Assembly (NCBI GenBank): GCA_045105115.1
Contig: JBGCDE010000056.1
Coordinates: forward strand, 1 to 64,000
Reading direction: 5' to 3'
DNA from: JAUIET01 sp045105115
Lineage (GTDB): Bacteria > Pseudomonadota > Gammaproteobacteria > Pseudomonadales > JAUIET01
DNA: 64,000 bases
Position numbers and translations under genes: made by a program. Below are positions 1-7,920 of this stretch, piece after piece (within the stretch, counting starts at the first letter, position 1; each line of letters opens with the position of its first letter). The notes below the pieces were generated by a model that did no database searches, was not told the DNA's origin, and saw only the letters and a program-made list of their open reading frames with translations.

Positions 1-999
1 CGGGTCAACAAACTGGTCAATCGAATCTTCCTCCGGATCAACCGTATCACTTAGCAATCCATCCTCTACAGCGGCCTTGTCTTTAGTACTGGCCGGAGGG
101 TTTGGTTGACTGTCCGTTTTTTTATCGCCATCCCAAAAGACAAACAACAATATCAAGGCAATCAATATGGCGATAAGAAGTGTGTGCAGCCAGGGCAGAC
201 GGCGCCGCTCGCTCGCCTCTTTGCTTTTTAAACTCGCAATTCGAGTTTTGTGACGTAACTTTTGTTCTGAGATGCGCCCAATTCTGGCGGGAATGCCGAG
301 ACTTTGGTTCAGAATGCTCTCAAGATCTGAGTCATTAAAAGGAAACTCACCATCAAAGCCCGCTGTACCAAGGCGGTATTTCAAATACGCCTCAATGCCG
401 GGCTGGTCCAATGGGCCAATAGCCAACTGCTGGATATCGCTGCGATCAAGCTCTGGACGAAGAAAGCCATTGCCGTCTGTGGTCGCAAAAAACAAAACCC
501 TGACGTCTGAGGAATCTTCATCAGCGAGCTCTCGCAAGGCATTCAGTGTTTTATCTATTAGCTCATGCGCGTCGTCGACCAGCAAAAGCACTGAGGTTTT
601 TGGCTTCTCGCTTTGTGTCAGCGCAGTTACAATTTGCTGTCGAAACGCAGCGGGAATGTAATTGACGTCGCTCATTGTGAGCGCATGGGCAATTTCAGCG
701 AAGATTTGCTCACGGGTTGTCATAAAGCCGGCTTGCAGCTTCAGCACCAGCGTTTCATTGTCCATGCTGCTCGCCACAGCATTTAATAAGCTGGTCTTTC
801 CAATGCCTTCAGCGCCATAAAACACAACCGGCTGACGGCTGAACTGTGCAATGTGTAGCGCAGTTTGTAAAAGTTCGCCACGATCACCACCAGGAAAATA
901 CAGCCCGTCTATGCCGTCCTCTGCAAATGGGTCACATTCGAGGTCGTAGGCACGCCAATAATCAAGATCGTCTTTTTCAGGGTCCAGTTCGATGTCCAT
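1..999 (-). CDS. damX: DamX-like AAA ATPase / cell-division protein, C-terminus beyond window
   Basis: The gene reads leftwards from an ATG at 999 and is open for 333 codons to the window edge, so the C-terminus is missing. The translation has a Walker A motif GAEGIGKTS at residues 62-70, a Walker B motif VLLLVDDAH at 137-145, and one hydrophobic segment at about 269-289 after a basic stretch (SERRRLPW). An acidic, Pro-rich tail begins after it. An ExeA-type AAA domain plus one transmembrane helix is the DamX layout; a septal SPOR domain would be expected further left but cannot be seen. The gene sits 5 bp after aroB, as in the classical aroK-aroB-damX order. DamX of this type binds the septal ring and denuded peptidoglycan. 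The family is well supported; the exact role is inferred from synteny. Confidence 0.85.
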   Translation of the reverse strand, partial: MDIELDPEKDDLDYWRAYDLECDPFAEDGIDGLYFPGGDRGELLQTALHIAQFSRQPVVFYGAEGIGKTSLLNAVASSMDNETLVLKLQAGFMTTREQIFAEIAHALTMSDVNYIPAAFRQQIVTALTQSEKPKTSVLLLVDDAHELIDKTLNALRELADEDSSDVRVLFFATTDGNGFLRPELDRSDIQQLAIGPLDQPGIEAYLKYRLGTAGFDGEFPFNDSDLESILNQSLGIPARIGRISEQKLRHKTRIASLKSKEASERRRLPWLHTLLIAILIALILLFVFWDGDKKTDSQPNPPASTKDKAAVEDGLLSDTVDPEEDSIDQFVDP

Positions 1000-1004
1000 C
1001 GCAC

Positions 1005-2081
1005 TCAGAACACTGTTGCCAGTGTTTCCTCTAATAACATCTGCGAAAAGTCGCTTTCTACCTTTGCCGCACCAATGGAATCCAGCAGCACTAGGCGCAG
1101 ACTACCTGCTGTTACTTTTTTATCAAGTAACATCGCTGATTTTATGTCTTCCAAGCTCAGCTTCACAGGCGGACAAATCGGTAGATTACAAGCTAACAGC
1201 AAGGCCTCTATTCGCTGCACGTCTGAAGATTGTAAATCCCCAGCCAGGCACGACATACGCGCAGCCAATAACATACCAATAGCAACAGCTTCACCGTGCA
1301 GTATTCCGCGATATTGCATCACTGTTTCAATAGCATGCCCAAAAGTGTGGCCCAAATTCAACAAGGCCCGAACATTTTGCTCAGTCTCATCACGCGCAAC
1401 GATATCTGCCTTGATCAGGCAGGAACGCTCAATGGCATAGACCACGGCGTCGGTATCCAGCCTCGTCAACAAATCGGCATTCGATTCAAGCCATGTGAAA
1501 AAAGTGGCATCGGCCAACAAGCCGTATTTAATAACCTCAGCCATGCCCGCCGCAAACTCCCGTGCAGGCAGAGTTCCTAATACATCAATGTCGGCGATCA
1601 CTGCTTGCGGCTGATAAAAAGCGCCAATCATATTTTTACCCAGCGAGTGATTGACCGCTGTTTTACCGCCAACCGATGAGTCGACCTGTGATAATAAGGT
1701 GGTTGGAATTTGAATGAATGCGACCCCTCGCTGGTAGCAGGCAGCTGCAAAACCCGTCATGTCTCCAACTACTCCGCCGCCTAAAGCAATCAGCGTGGTT
1801 GCACGGCTGTGTCTGTTTTCCAGTAAAGAGTCAAAGATACGGTTCAGAGTTTGCAAATTTTTGTGCTGCTCGCCATCTGGCAATTCGCAAACAGTCACCT
1901 TGTCGCTAGATATAGCGGCTAGTGTACGCTCCAGGTAGAGAGGCGCTATTGTCTCATTAGTGACAAGCAGTACCTCACTGCCGTTGATGTGCCTTGACAG
2001 TAATTCTGATAGTTGCAGAGCAGCCGAACCGATATAAATCGGATAGCTTCGATCGCCAAGCTCGACGCGAAGTTTTTTCAT
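1005..2081 (-). CDS. aroB: 3-dehydroquinate synthase
   Basis: The 358-residue product is full length for AroB, the NAD- and zinc-dependent enzyme converting DAHP to 3-dehydroquinate in the shikimate pathway. It carries the glycine-rich NAD-binding stretch ALGGGVVGDMTGF and the metal-binding GHTFGHAIE motif. The ATG at 2081 gives the standard short N-terminus (MKKLRVELGDRSYPIYIG); no strong Shine-Dalgarno sequence is visible. It lies between aroK (62 bp upstream) and damX (5 bp downstream), all on the minus strand, so co-transcription with the pil genes is likely. No unusual features. Confidence 0.97.
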   Translation of the reverse strand: MKKLRVELGDRSYPIYIGSAALQLSELLSRHINGSEVLLVTNETIAPLYLERTLAAISSDKVTVCELPDGEQHKNLQTLNRIFDSLLENRHSRATTLIALGGGVVGDMTGFAAACYQRGVAFIQIPTTLLSQVDSSVGGKTAVNHSLGKNMIGAFYQPQAVIADIDVLGTLPAREFAAGMAEVIKYGLLADATFFTWLESNADLLTRLDTDAVVYAIERSCLIKADIVARDETEQNVRALLNLGHTFGHAIETVMQYRGILHGEAVAIGMLLAARMSCLAGDLQSSDVQRIEALLLACNLPICPPVKLSLEDIKSAMLLDKKVTAGSLRLVLLDSIGAAKVESDFSQMLLEETLATVF

Positions 2082-2143
2082 GGGGTAACTATTTCAAACA
2101 CTAAACCGTTAACGACCATGATAACTCGGCCGGAGGGCTTGTG

Positions 2144-2659
2144 TCAGGAAGCGTCGACCGCGTTAACGATTTCCACAGCTACTTTCTTCGCTGTACGTCG
2201 ATCGGTGTTTACAATCAGATCGGCCAGATCACGATACATTGGCTCGCGCTCAAGCATCAAAGCTTCGATCACTTCTCTAGGCTCATCCACTTGTAACAGA
2301 GGGCGTTTTCGATCACGCGCTGTGCGCTCAACCTGTTGCTCAATGGTGGTGTAGAGATACACCACGAAACCACTGCCCTGTAATATTTGACGATTACGAT
2401 CCTGAGTAATAATGCCACCGCCAGTGGCAATAACGCATTGAGAACGCGTAGACAGCTCTTCAAGAACTTGTGTTTCTCGTACCCGAAAGCCTTGCTCGCC
2501 TTCAACATCAAATATCCACGGTATATCAGCGCCACACCGGCTCTCGATTTCCGCATCGGTGTCAACAAAGTCGAGTTTCAATTCAGTCGCTAACTGGCGA
2601 CCGATAGTCGACTTGCCGGCCCCCATAGGGCCGATCAAATAGATACGTTGTGGCTTCAT
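2144..2659 (-). CDS. aroK: shikimate kinase
   Basis: The 171-residue protein begins MKPQRIYLIGPMGAGKST, with the P-loop at residues 10-18. It also has the shikimate-binding region (DTDAEIESRCG, then GGGIITQ) and the lid arginines (RDRKRPLL). It phosphorylates shikimate at the 3-hydroxyl, two steps after AroB's product is dehydrated and reduced. It follows pilQ by 43 bp and precedes aroB by 62 bp, the arrangement common in gammaproteobacteria. Size and motifs are normal. Confidence 0.97.
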   Translation of the reverse strand: MKPQRIYLIGPMGAGKSTIGRQLATELKLDFVDTDAEIESRCGADIPWIFDVEGEQGFRVRETQVLEELSTRSQCVIATGGGIITQDRNRQILQGSGFVVYLYTTIEQQVERTARDRKRPLLQVDEPREVIEALMLEREPMYRDLADLIVNTDRRTAKKVAVEIVNAVDAS

Positions 2660-2702
2660 TCAGTACCAAGCACTCATTATCACTAGTCTGGTCTTTAAGA
2701 AC

Positions 2703-4880
2703 TTAGTCAATCAGAGTATCGGTGAGTATTCGTGGTGTGATAAAGATCAGCGTTTCTGTTTTCAGACGTCGATCATTCGATCGTCGGAACAATCGACCCA
2801 GATAAGGTATGTCGCCAAGGAACGGAGTTTTTACTTCAGAGCGCACGTCTTCAGTACGATACACGCCACCGAGCACAACCGTCTCACCGTTCCCAACCAA
2901 TACTTCAGTCACCAACTCAGTCACATCGATCAGAGGGATTTGAGAATTGTTTTCACCGGCAATAAAGCCACCGACAGAATCCTGGTTTATCACCAAACGC
3001 ATCAATATACGATCATCCGGCGTGATGTTTGGCGTTACGTCCAGTTTCAGTACAGCGTCTTTGAACTTCACCGTGGTTCGACCACTGGAAGACGATTCAA
3101 GAAACGGTACTTCGGTACCCGACTTGATAGTCGCTTGCTGCTTATCACCAGTGATTACTTTTGGCTGCGATACCACCTCACCGTGGCCAGCAGATTCAAA
3201 AGCGGATAATTCAAGATCCAGTAAGAAGCCGTCACCGCTAAAGCCAATGGCTACCGACGACGTGCCTATCTCTGTCACGCCCAAATCAACGTTCAGCGCA
3301 TCTGGAAAAGTAATTACGGTTGGGTTGCTCTCAGCAACTGAGTTATTGACCTCAGTCGTGGTATTTGAGCTTCCACCGAATGTGAAGAAATCATCGTTTG
3401 CATTATCAGGGAAGCCATTGACGAAGCCGCCACCACCCCAGCGGATACCAAGCTGTTCAGAATGATCGGAGTCGGCCACAACAATGCGTGCCTCAATCAG
3501 TACCTGACGCACGGGAACATCAATCAGTTTCACCAGTCTTCTGAACTCATCTAACTTGGCAGCAGTTTCTGTGACCAGCAGAGAATTTGTCCGTTCATCA
3601 ACAATAACCCGACCACGTGGAGACAACATGCTTCCGGTCGCAGTACTGTCGTCATTCTCGTCTTCTTCAGGATCAAACAGTTTGAATAGCTCGGCTGCAT
3701 TGGCGTAGCGAATTCGAATAAACTCAGTCTGCAAAGGTGCCAGCTCTTCCAGTTGTTTCGTCGTCTCAAGCTCTTGTCGTTCACGCTCAGCTATTTCAGC
3801 AGCCGGCGCGACCATCAATACGTTACCCGTCTGACGCTTGTCCAAACCCTTGGTTTTTAACACCAGATCCAGTGCCTGGTCCCAGGGAACATTCTGCAAG
3901 CGCAAAGTGATTTTGCCTTCAACCGTATCACTGGCAACAAGATTCAGGTCTGTGAAATCAGCAATCAACTGCAGGACTGAACGTACATCAATGTCTTGGA
4001 AGTTCAACGACAATTTTTCACCAACGAATTGGAACTCGCGCTCTTTAGCAGCAACCTCATCGTCAGTTAATGGCTTAACACTCAATACGTATTCGTTATC
4101 TACCTGGTAGGCTAAGTAGTCATACTGTCCAGTTGCAGACAATGCTATTTGCGCGCGACCCGCGGATGTCGACGCGACCATTGAGCGAACTGGTGTCGCA
4201 AAATCACTTACGTCGTACTTATGCATTAACTCAAAAGGCATACCAGTATTATCGAAAAGTACGCGTATCTTACTGCCTTCTCTCGTAATATCGATATTGG
4301 TTTTGGGGTCACTGAGGCGAACAATCAGTTTGCCTTCACCGTCTTCGCCGCGCTGGAAATCAATTGCTTCAATGTTCTTTCCATCACCAGAACCGGGAGA
4401 AAAGTCCAGATTAGACTTGGTATCTTTGAGATAGCTCTTGCTACCAACACCACCCACTTCGACGAAAAGACTGCTGCCTTCGATGCGCGTGTTGTAGCTG
4501 GTCAGTTCGGTTAAATTCAGTATTACTCGCGTTCGGCCATTGGCGTCCAATACCAACGCGCTCTTGACGGTGCCAATGTCTAACGCATGCTTTTTCTTTT
4601 CCAGGGCACTGGACACACCTTCCAGGTCCAACGCAATTCTGGCTGGCTGCTCAATCGTGTAGCCCTGTGGCTCCGGTGGTGTGCCATCAAATTCCATGCG
4701 AACTTCAAGCTTACCCCCAGGTAGCGAGCTAAATTCGATATTTTGCATACTAACCGCACTGGCAAGCTGCGTACCGAATGCTAGTAAACTCACCAGAAAC
4801 AGACGTACAACGCCAAAGTGCGTGGCAACTGAAGGCCCGGGTCTACCACCCGTGATTCTACTAAGCCGCATAGTGTCCAT
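2703..4880 (-). CDS. pilQ: type IV pilus secretin PilQ
   Basis: PilQ forms the outer-membrane gate through which the type IV pilus passes. After a signal peptide (hydrophobic FLVSLLAFGTQLASA) come AMIN-type beta domains, a secretin/TonB short N-terminal domain (LSLNFQDIDVRSVLQLIAD), an N1 domain and the C-terminal secretin barrel ending near TETLIFITPRIL. An in-frame ATG lies upstream at 4895, but GGTGGAG sits about 6 nt before the ATG at 4880, so I use 4880 (725 residues). The gene begins 17 bp after the pilP stop and is the last pil gene before aroK. Peptidoglycan binding by the AMIN domains is family knowledge. Confidence 0.95.
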   Translation of the reverse strand: MDTMRLSRITGGRPGPSVATHFGVVRLFLVSLLAFGTQLASAVSMQNIEFSSLPGGKLEVRMEFDGTPPEPQGYTIEQPARIALDLEGVSSALEKKKHALDIGTVKSALVLDANGRTRVILNLTELTSYNTRIEGSSLFVEVGGVGSKSYLKDTKSNLDFSPGSGDGKNIEAIDFQRGEDGEGKLIVRLSDPKTNIDITREGSKIRVLFDNTGMPFELMHKYDVSDFATPVRSMVASTSAGRAQIALSATGQYDYLAYQVDNEYVLSVKPLTDDEVAAKEREFQFVGEKLSLNFQDIDVRSVLQLIADFTDLNLVASDTVEGKITLRLQNVPWDQALDLVLKTKGLDKRQTGNVLMVAPAAEIAERERQELETTKQLEELAPLQTEFIRIRYANAAELFKLFDPEEDENDDSTATGSMLSPRGRVIVDERTNSLLVTETAAKLDEFRRLVKLIDVPVRQVLIEARIVVADSDHSEQLGIRWGGGGFVNGFPDNANDDFFTFGGSSNTTTEVNNSVAESNPTVITFPDALNVDLGVTEIGTSSVAIGFSGDGFLLDLELSAFESAGHGEVVSQPKVITGDKQQATIKSGTEVPFLESSSSGRTTVKFKDAVLKLDVTPNITPDDRILMRLVINQDSVGGFIAGENNSQIPLIDVTELVTEVLVGNGETVVLGGVYRTEDVRSEVKTPFLGDIPYLGRLFRRSNDRRLKTETLIFITPRILTDTLID

Positions 4881-4897
4881 TGAAATCTCCACCATTT

Positions 4898-5464
4898 TTA
4901 ACCATCGCCTTCTGCGGGTTCTCGTAATTTGATTGTTCTAGGCCGTTCTATCCAGGAGCTTTCCCCGCTGGATACTATTTCGACGACGGATACCTGAGAC
5001 TCAGATACCTCGACGATTCGGCCGTGATTCCGGCCCATGAAATTTCCGACAGTAACGCGATGCACAAGCCCGTTCTGATCGTCCATCAGAACCCAAAGCT
5101 GACCGCGCTGCTCAAGCGAACCGACCATTTGTAAGCCTTCCAGGTTATAGCGCTCAAGATATTCTTTAGTGCGGTTATCGTCTGGCTTAACATCACTGCT
5201 TGGCCCGCTCATGCTCAACAGTTCTTTAACGTCAATGGGAACATCAAACGGAGCACGCATTGCAGTGGCAGAATATGTAAACGCCTGGTACGGCCGAAAC
5301 GCCGGGATCGGATCGATAGATCCACGAGTCGCGGCCTCTTGCTTGGATTGCGCCATGTAATTATCAAGGTCAGCGTACTGCCCACCAGAACCACACGCTT
5401 GCAAGATAACCAGCGCTACCGCACTGCCCATAATTTTGGATGAACGAATTAGGGAATGGCTCAT
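4898..5464 (-). CDS. pilP: type IV pilus assembly lipoprotein PilP
   Basis: The 188-residue protein has a lipoprotein signal (AVALVILQACGSGG, lipid-accepting Cys 24), a disordered linker with Asp and Lys, and a C-terminal beta domain (LEQRGQLWVLMDDQNGLVHRV) typical of PilP. PilP is an inner-membrane-anchored periplasmic lipoprotein linking the PilN-PilO dimer to the secretin PilQ. Its ATG overlaps the pilO stop by 4 bp (ATGA), and pilQ follows 17 bp later, so translational coupling is likely. Confidence 0.93.
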   Translation of the reverse strand: MSHSLIRSSKIMGSAVALVILQACGSGGQYADLDNYMAQSKQEAATRGSIDPIPAFRPYQAFTYSATAMRAPFDVPIDVKELLSMSGPSSDVKPDDNRTKEYLERYNLEGLQMVGSLEQRGQLWVLMDDQNGLVHRVTVGNFMGRNHGRIVEVSESQVSVVEIVSSGESSWIERPRTIKLREPAEGDG

Positions 5465-6099
5465 GCTTCAGCCTCCTCGTCCGCTTCAAAGTCTTCGTCT
5501 TTATAGCGGTAAGTTCTCGCAGTGATGGTCAATACTAGTGTCCCGTCATTGTCTTCGCCGCGCTCAATGTTGAAATCGTGCAGCGTAACAATTCGAGGTA
5601 GACCAGCAACACCGCTTACGAAAGAACCCAGGTCGTGATAGGTGCCTTTCACTATAATTTCAATGGGTAACTCAACATAGAACTCTGCAGCTTGCTCGGG
5701 TTGAGGATCAATACTCAACACTTCCAGTCCGGTTGATACCGCTTTATGGTCGAGATCTTCAAGTAAGCCCGGCACATCAGTTTCACTCGGCAATTGCCTT
5801 ACCAGTGCACCAAAGGTTTCTTCCATCTCCAGCATTTGATCGCGGTAGGAATCAAGATTGGCTGCTTTGTCGGCTTTATCAACGAAGTCGGCCTTTAGTT
5901 TGACCTCCTTGGCCTGTTCGCTCTCCAGTTCGACGTTTAGATCACTGATGTAGAGCTTATAGCCTACAAAGCCCATCAACAGAAAGACCAGAGCCCAGAT
6001 CACTACCTTGACCGCATGTGGCCAACTGCCGATGTTTTCAAAGTCGAGATCGCTGAGATCGAAGTCCTGAAGCGATTGTATGGAATCCTGCAGTGCCAT
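5461..6099 (-). CDS. pilO: type IV pilus inner-membrane protein PilO
   Basis: This 212-residue bitopic protein has a short cytoplasmic N-terminus, one transmembrane helix at about residues 31-50 (VVIWALVFLLMGFVGYKLYI), a coiled coil rich in Glu, Lys and Ala, and a ferredoxin-like periplasmic domain with the family signature of low-complexity acidic C-terminus. It pairs with PilN to form the alignment subcomplex. Start and stop overlap its neighbours (TAATG with pilN, ATGA with pilP), indicating one operon. Confidence 0.94.
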   Translation of the reverse strand: MALQDSIQSLQDFDLSDLDFENIGSWPHAVKVVIWALVFLLMGFVGYKLYISDLNVELESEQAKEVKLKADFVDKADKAANLDSYRDQMLEMEETFGALVRQLPSETDVPGLLEDLDHKAVSTGLEVLSIDPQPEQAAEFYVELPIEIIVKGTYHDLGSFVSGVAGLPRIVTLHDFNIERGEDNDGTLVLTITARTYRYKDEDFEADEEAEA

Positions 6100-6686
6100 T
6101 ATTTGCTACCCTCCGGTTCGGCCTGATCATCATCACTGACGGTATCGGGGGTCTCTATCTTTAAAGTAAGCTCGAAATCATTGCCTTGCTCACCGTAACT
6201 CGGATTCTTTTTCACGCCTGTCAGATTCGGATTTGTGAACCAGTCTGAGCCGTCTAAACGGCGCATTAAGCTGGACACCCGATTACTGGATTCAGCAACA
6301 CCTTCAACACGAATTGAGTTCGCAGATCGCTGCAGGTGCGTGTAGTACAGGCCGTCCGGGACGGTTCTGACCATCTCATCAAACACTCGCACAATGATCG
6401 GTCGATTACCCTGTAGTGCCTGAATGATCTTCATGCGGTCCAACAAATCTTCACGACGCTGTTCCAGCTCGCTTATCTCGGACACTTGCTTGGTTAACTC
6501 GCTAATACTCTGGCTTATATAAGCATTACGCGACTGCTGCTCTTCGATGCCGTGTTTGACAAAATAACCGTAGATAAAAACCAGCAAAACTGCAGCAACG
6601 GCGACTGTAGCCAAAACCGTTAAAAACTCTTTCTTTAGTTCTTCGCGCCGTTCTTCACGCCATGGTAATAAATTAATATGAGCCAT
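6099..6686 (-). CDS. pilN: type IV pilus inner-membrane protein PilN
   Basis: The N-terminus MAHINLLPWREERR contains the INLLPWR peptide that docks into cytoplasmic PilM. A transmembrane helix (about residues 24-44) is followed by a coiled coil and a periplasmic domain (VRTVPDGLYYTHLQRSANSI) of PilN type. The length of 195 is normal. It overlaps pilM by one base (TGATG) and pilO by one base. The C-terminus is acidic (DTVSDDDQAEPEGSK). Confidence 0.94.
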   Translation of the reverse strand: MAHINLLPWREERREELKKEFLTVLATVAVAAVLLVFIYGYFVKHGIEEQQSRNAYISQSISELTKQVSEISELEQRREDLLDRMKIIQALQGNRPIIVRVFDEMVRTVPDGLYYTHLQRSANSIRVEGVAESSNRVSSLMRRLDGSDWFTNPNLTGVKKNPSYGEQGNDFELTLKIETPDTVSDDDQAEPEGSK

Positions 6687-7747
6687 CAGTCGAAACTCCT
6701 CATCGCAAGACCGCAGGCAATCATCATTGCCGGAGCATCGTTACCAAGAGCCACCGCATTAACACGCGACGCCACACTCATATTGGCAAAAGGATTTGCT
6801 GTCAGAGTGGGCATGCCCAACTTCTGTTCAACCAGGTCAGCTAAGTCAGGCATCGCAGCGACACCCCCGGCAAGCACTACATAGTCCACTTCATTGAACT
6901 GACTGGAGGAGAAAAAGAACTGCAAAGACCGAGTGACCTGCTGAACAACCGCTTCTTTAAACGGGTAAAGCACTTCTGACTCATAGTCTTCAGGCAAGCC
7001 GCCTTGCTTTTTCGCCAGGCCTGCTTCTTCATAGGTTAGACCGAAGCGTCTTTGAATTTCTTCTGTAAGCTGCTTACCACCAAACAGCTGCTCGCGCGTG
7101 TACACAGTATTGCCACCTACGAGCACACTCAGTGTGGTCATTGTCGCGCCCACATCAACAACTGCAATAACACTGTCTTCGTCGCTGTCTAGCTGGTCGT
7201 GAATAAGCTCAAACGCACGCTCCATCGCGTAGGCTTCAACGTCTACAACTTTGGCCGTTATGCCGGCTAGCTCGATCGACTCAACTCTAAGGTCGACGTT
7301 TTCTTTGCGACAGGCCGCCAGCAACACATCGACCAATTCGGGGTCGCGCTCTGACTCGCCTTGTACTTCAAAATCAATCGCCACTTCATCCAGTGGATAG
7401 GGTATATATTGATCAGCCTCGATGGCAATTTGGCTCTCCATTTGATCGTCGTTGAGAGCGGCATCCATTTCAATAGTTTTGGTAATAACAGCAGAACCTG
7501 AGACGGCGACTGCGGCATGTCTCAGCTTGGCCTTTGATTGTGCCAACACTTTATTGATTGCGTCGCAGACGCCTTCAACATCATTGATGTTTTTTTCAAC
7601 AACAGCGTTCTGAGGCAATGAACAAACCGCATAGCTTTCTACACGGTAGCGCCCACCATTGCGGCTTAACTCAAGCAGTTTTACCGATGATGAGCTTATA
7701 TCCAGCCCAAGAACGTTCTGTGTTTTTTTCTCAAATAGTCCAAACAC
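6686..7747 (-). CDS. pilM: type IV pilus actin-like ATPase PilM
   Basis: PilM is a cytoplasmic FtsA/actin-fold protein that binds ATP and the PilN N-terminus. The 353-residue product begins MFGLFEKKTQNVLGLDISSSSVKLLEL, the standard start of the family, with phosphate-binding elements at LGLDISSSSVKLLE and VIAVVDVGATMTTLSV and the adenosine motif YVVLAGGVAAMPDL. The start codon at 7747 is GTG; no good ribosome site precedes it. It is the first gene of the pil operon and is divergent from the PBP1a gene, 173 bp away. Confidence 0.95.
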   Translation of the reverse strand: MFGLFEKKTQNVLGLDISSSSVKLLELSRNGGRYRVESYAVCSLPQNAVVEKNINDVEGVCDAINKVLAQSKAKLRHAAVAVSGSAVITKTIEMDAALNDDQMESQIAIEADQYIPYPLDEVAIDFEVQGESERDPELVDVLLAACRKENVDLRVESIELAGITAKVVDVEAYAMERAFELIHDQLDSDEDSVIAVVDVGATMTTLSVLVGGNTVYTREQLFGGKQLTEEIQRRFGLTYEEAGLAKKQGGLPEDYESEVLYPFKEAVVQQVTRSLQFFFSSSQFNEVDYVVLAGGVAAMPDLADLVEQKLGMPTLTANPFANMSVASRVNAVALGNDAPAMMIACGLAMRSFD

Positions 7748-7862
7748 GCTGGATGTCCAAGTTTGATTCAGTGGTGACGCTGCAAAGAATTAGCATCAAA
7801 AACAAAAACGAAATAGTAATTACAACCATAGCCCAGTTAGATAAAAAGTCGACAGAGTAAAT

Positions 7863-7868
7863 TATAAT
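7863..7868 (+). promoter_or_regulatory. candidate -10 box upstream of PBP1a gene
   Basis: A perfect TATAAT lies 52 nt before the PBP1a ATG in the 173-bp divergent spacer between pilM and mrcA. No convincing -35 hexamer is seen at 16-18 bp, so it is only a candidate. The rest of the spacer is AT-rich without clear repeats. Confidence 0.35.
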
Positions 7869-7920
7869 GTACAGCGCTTGATCAACTATAGATATTAGTT
7901 AGCTCTATTGGCTATTCATT

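Noticed and set aside
272..661. Plus-strand ORF in the first kilobase
   Set aside because: It is antisense to the DamX-like gene, which has clear Walker motifs.
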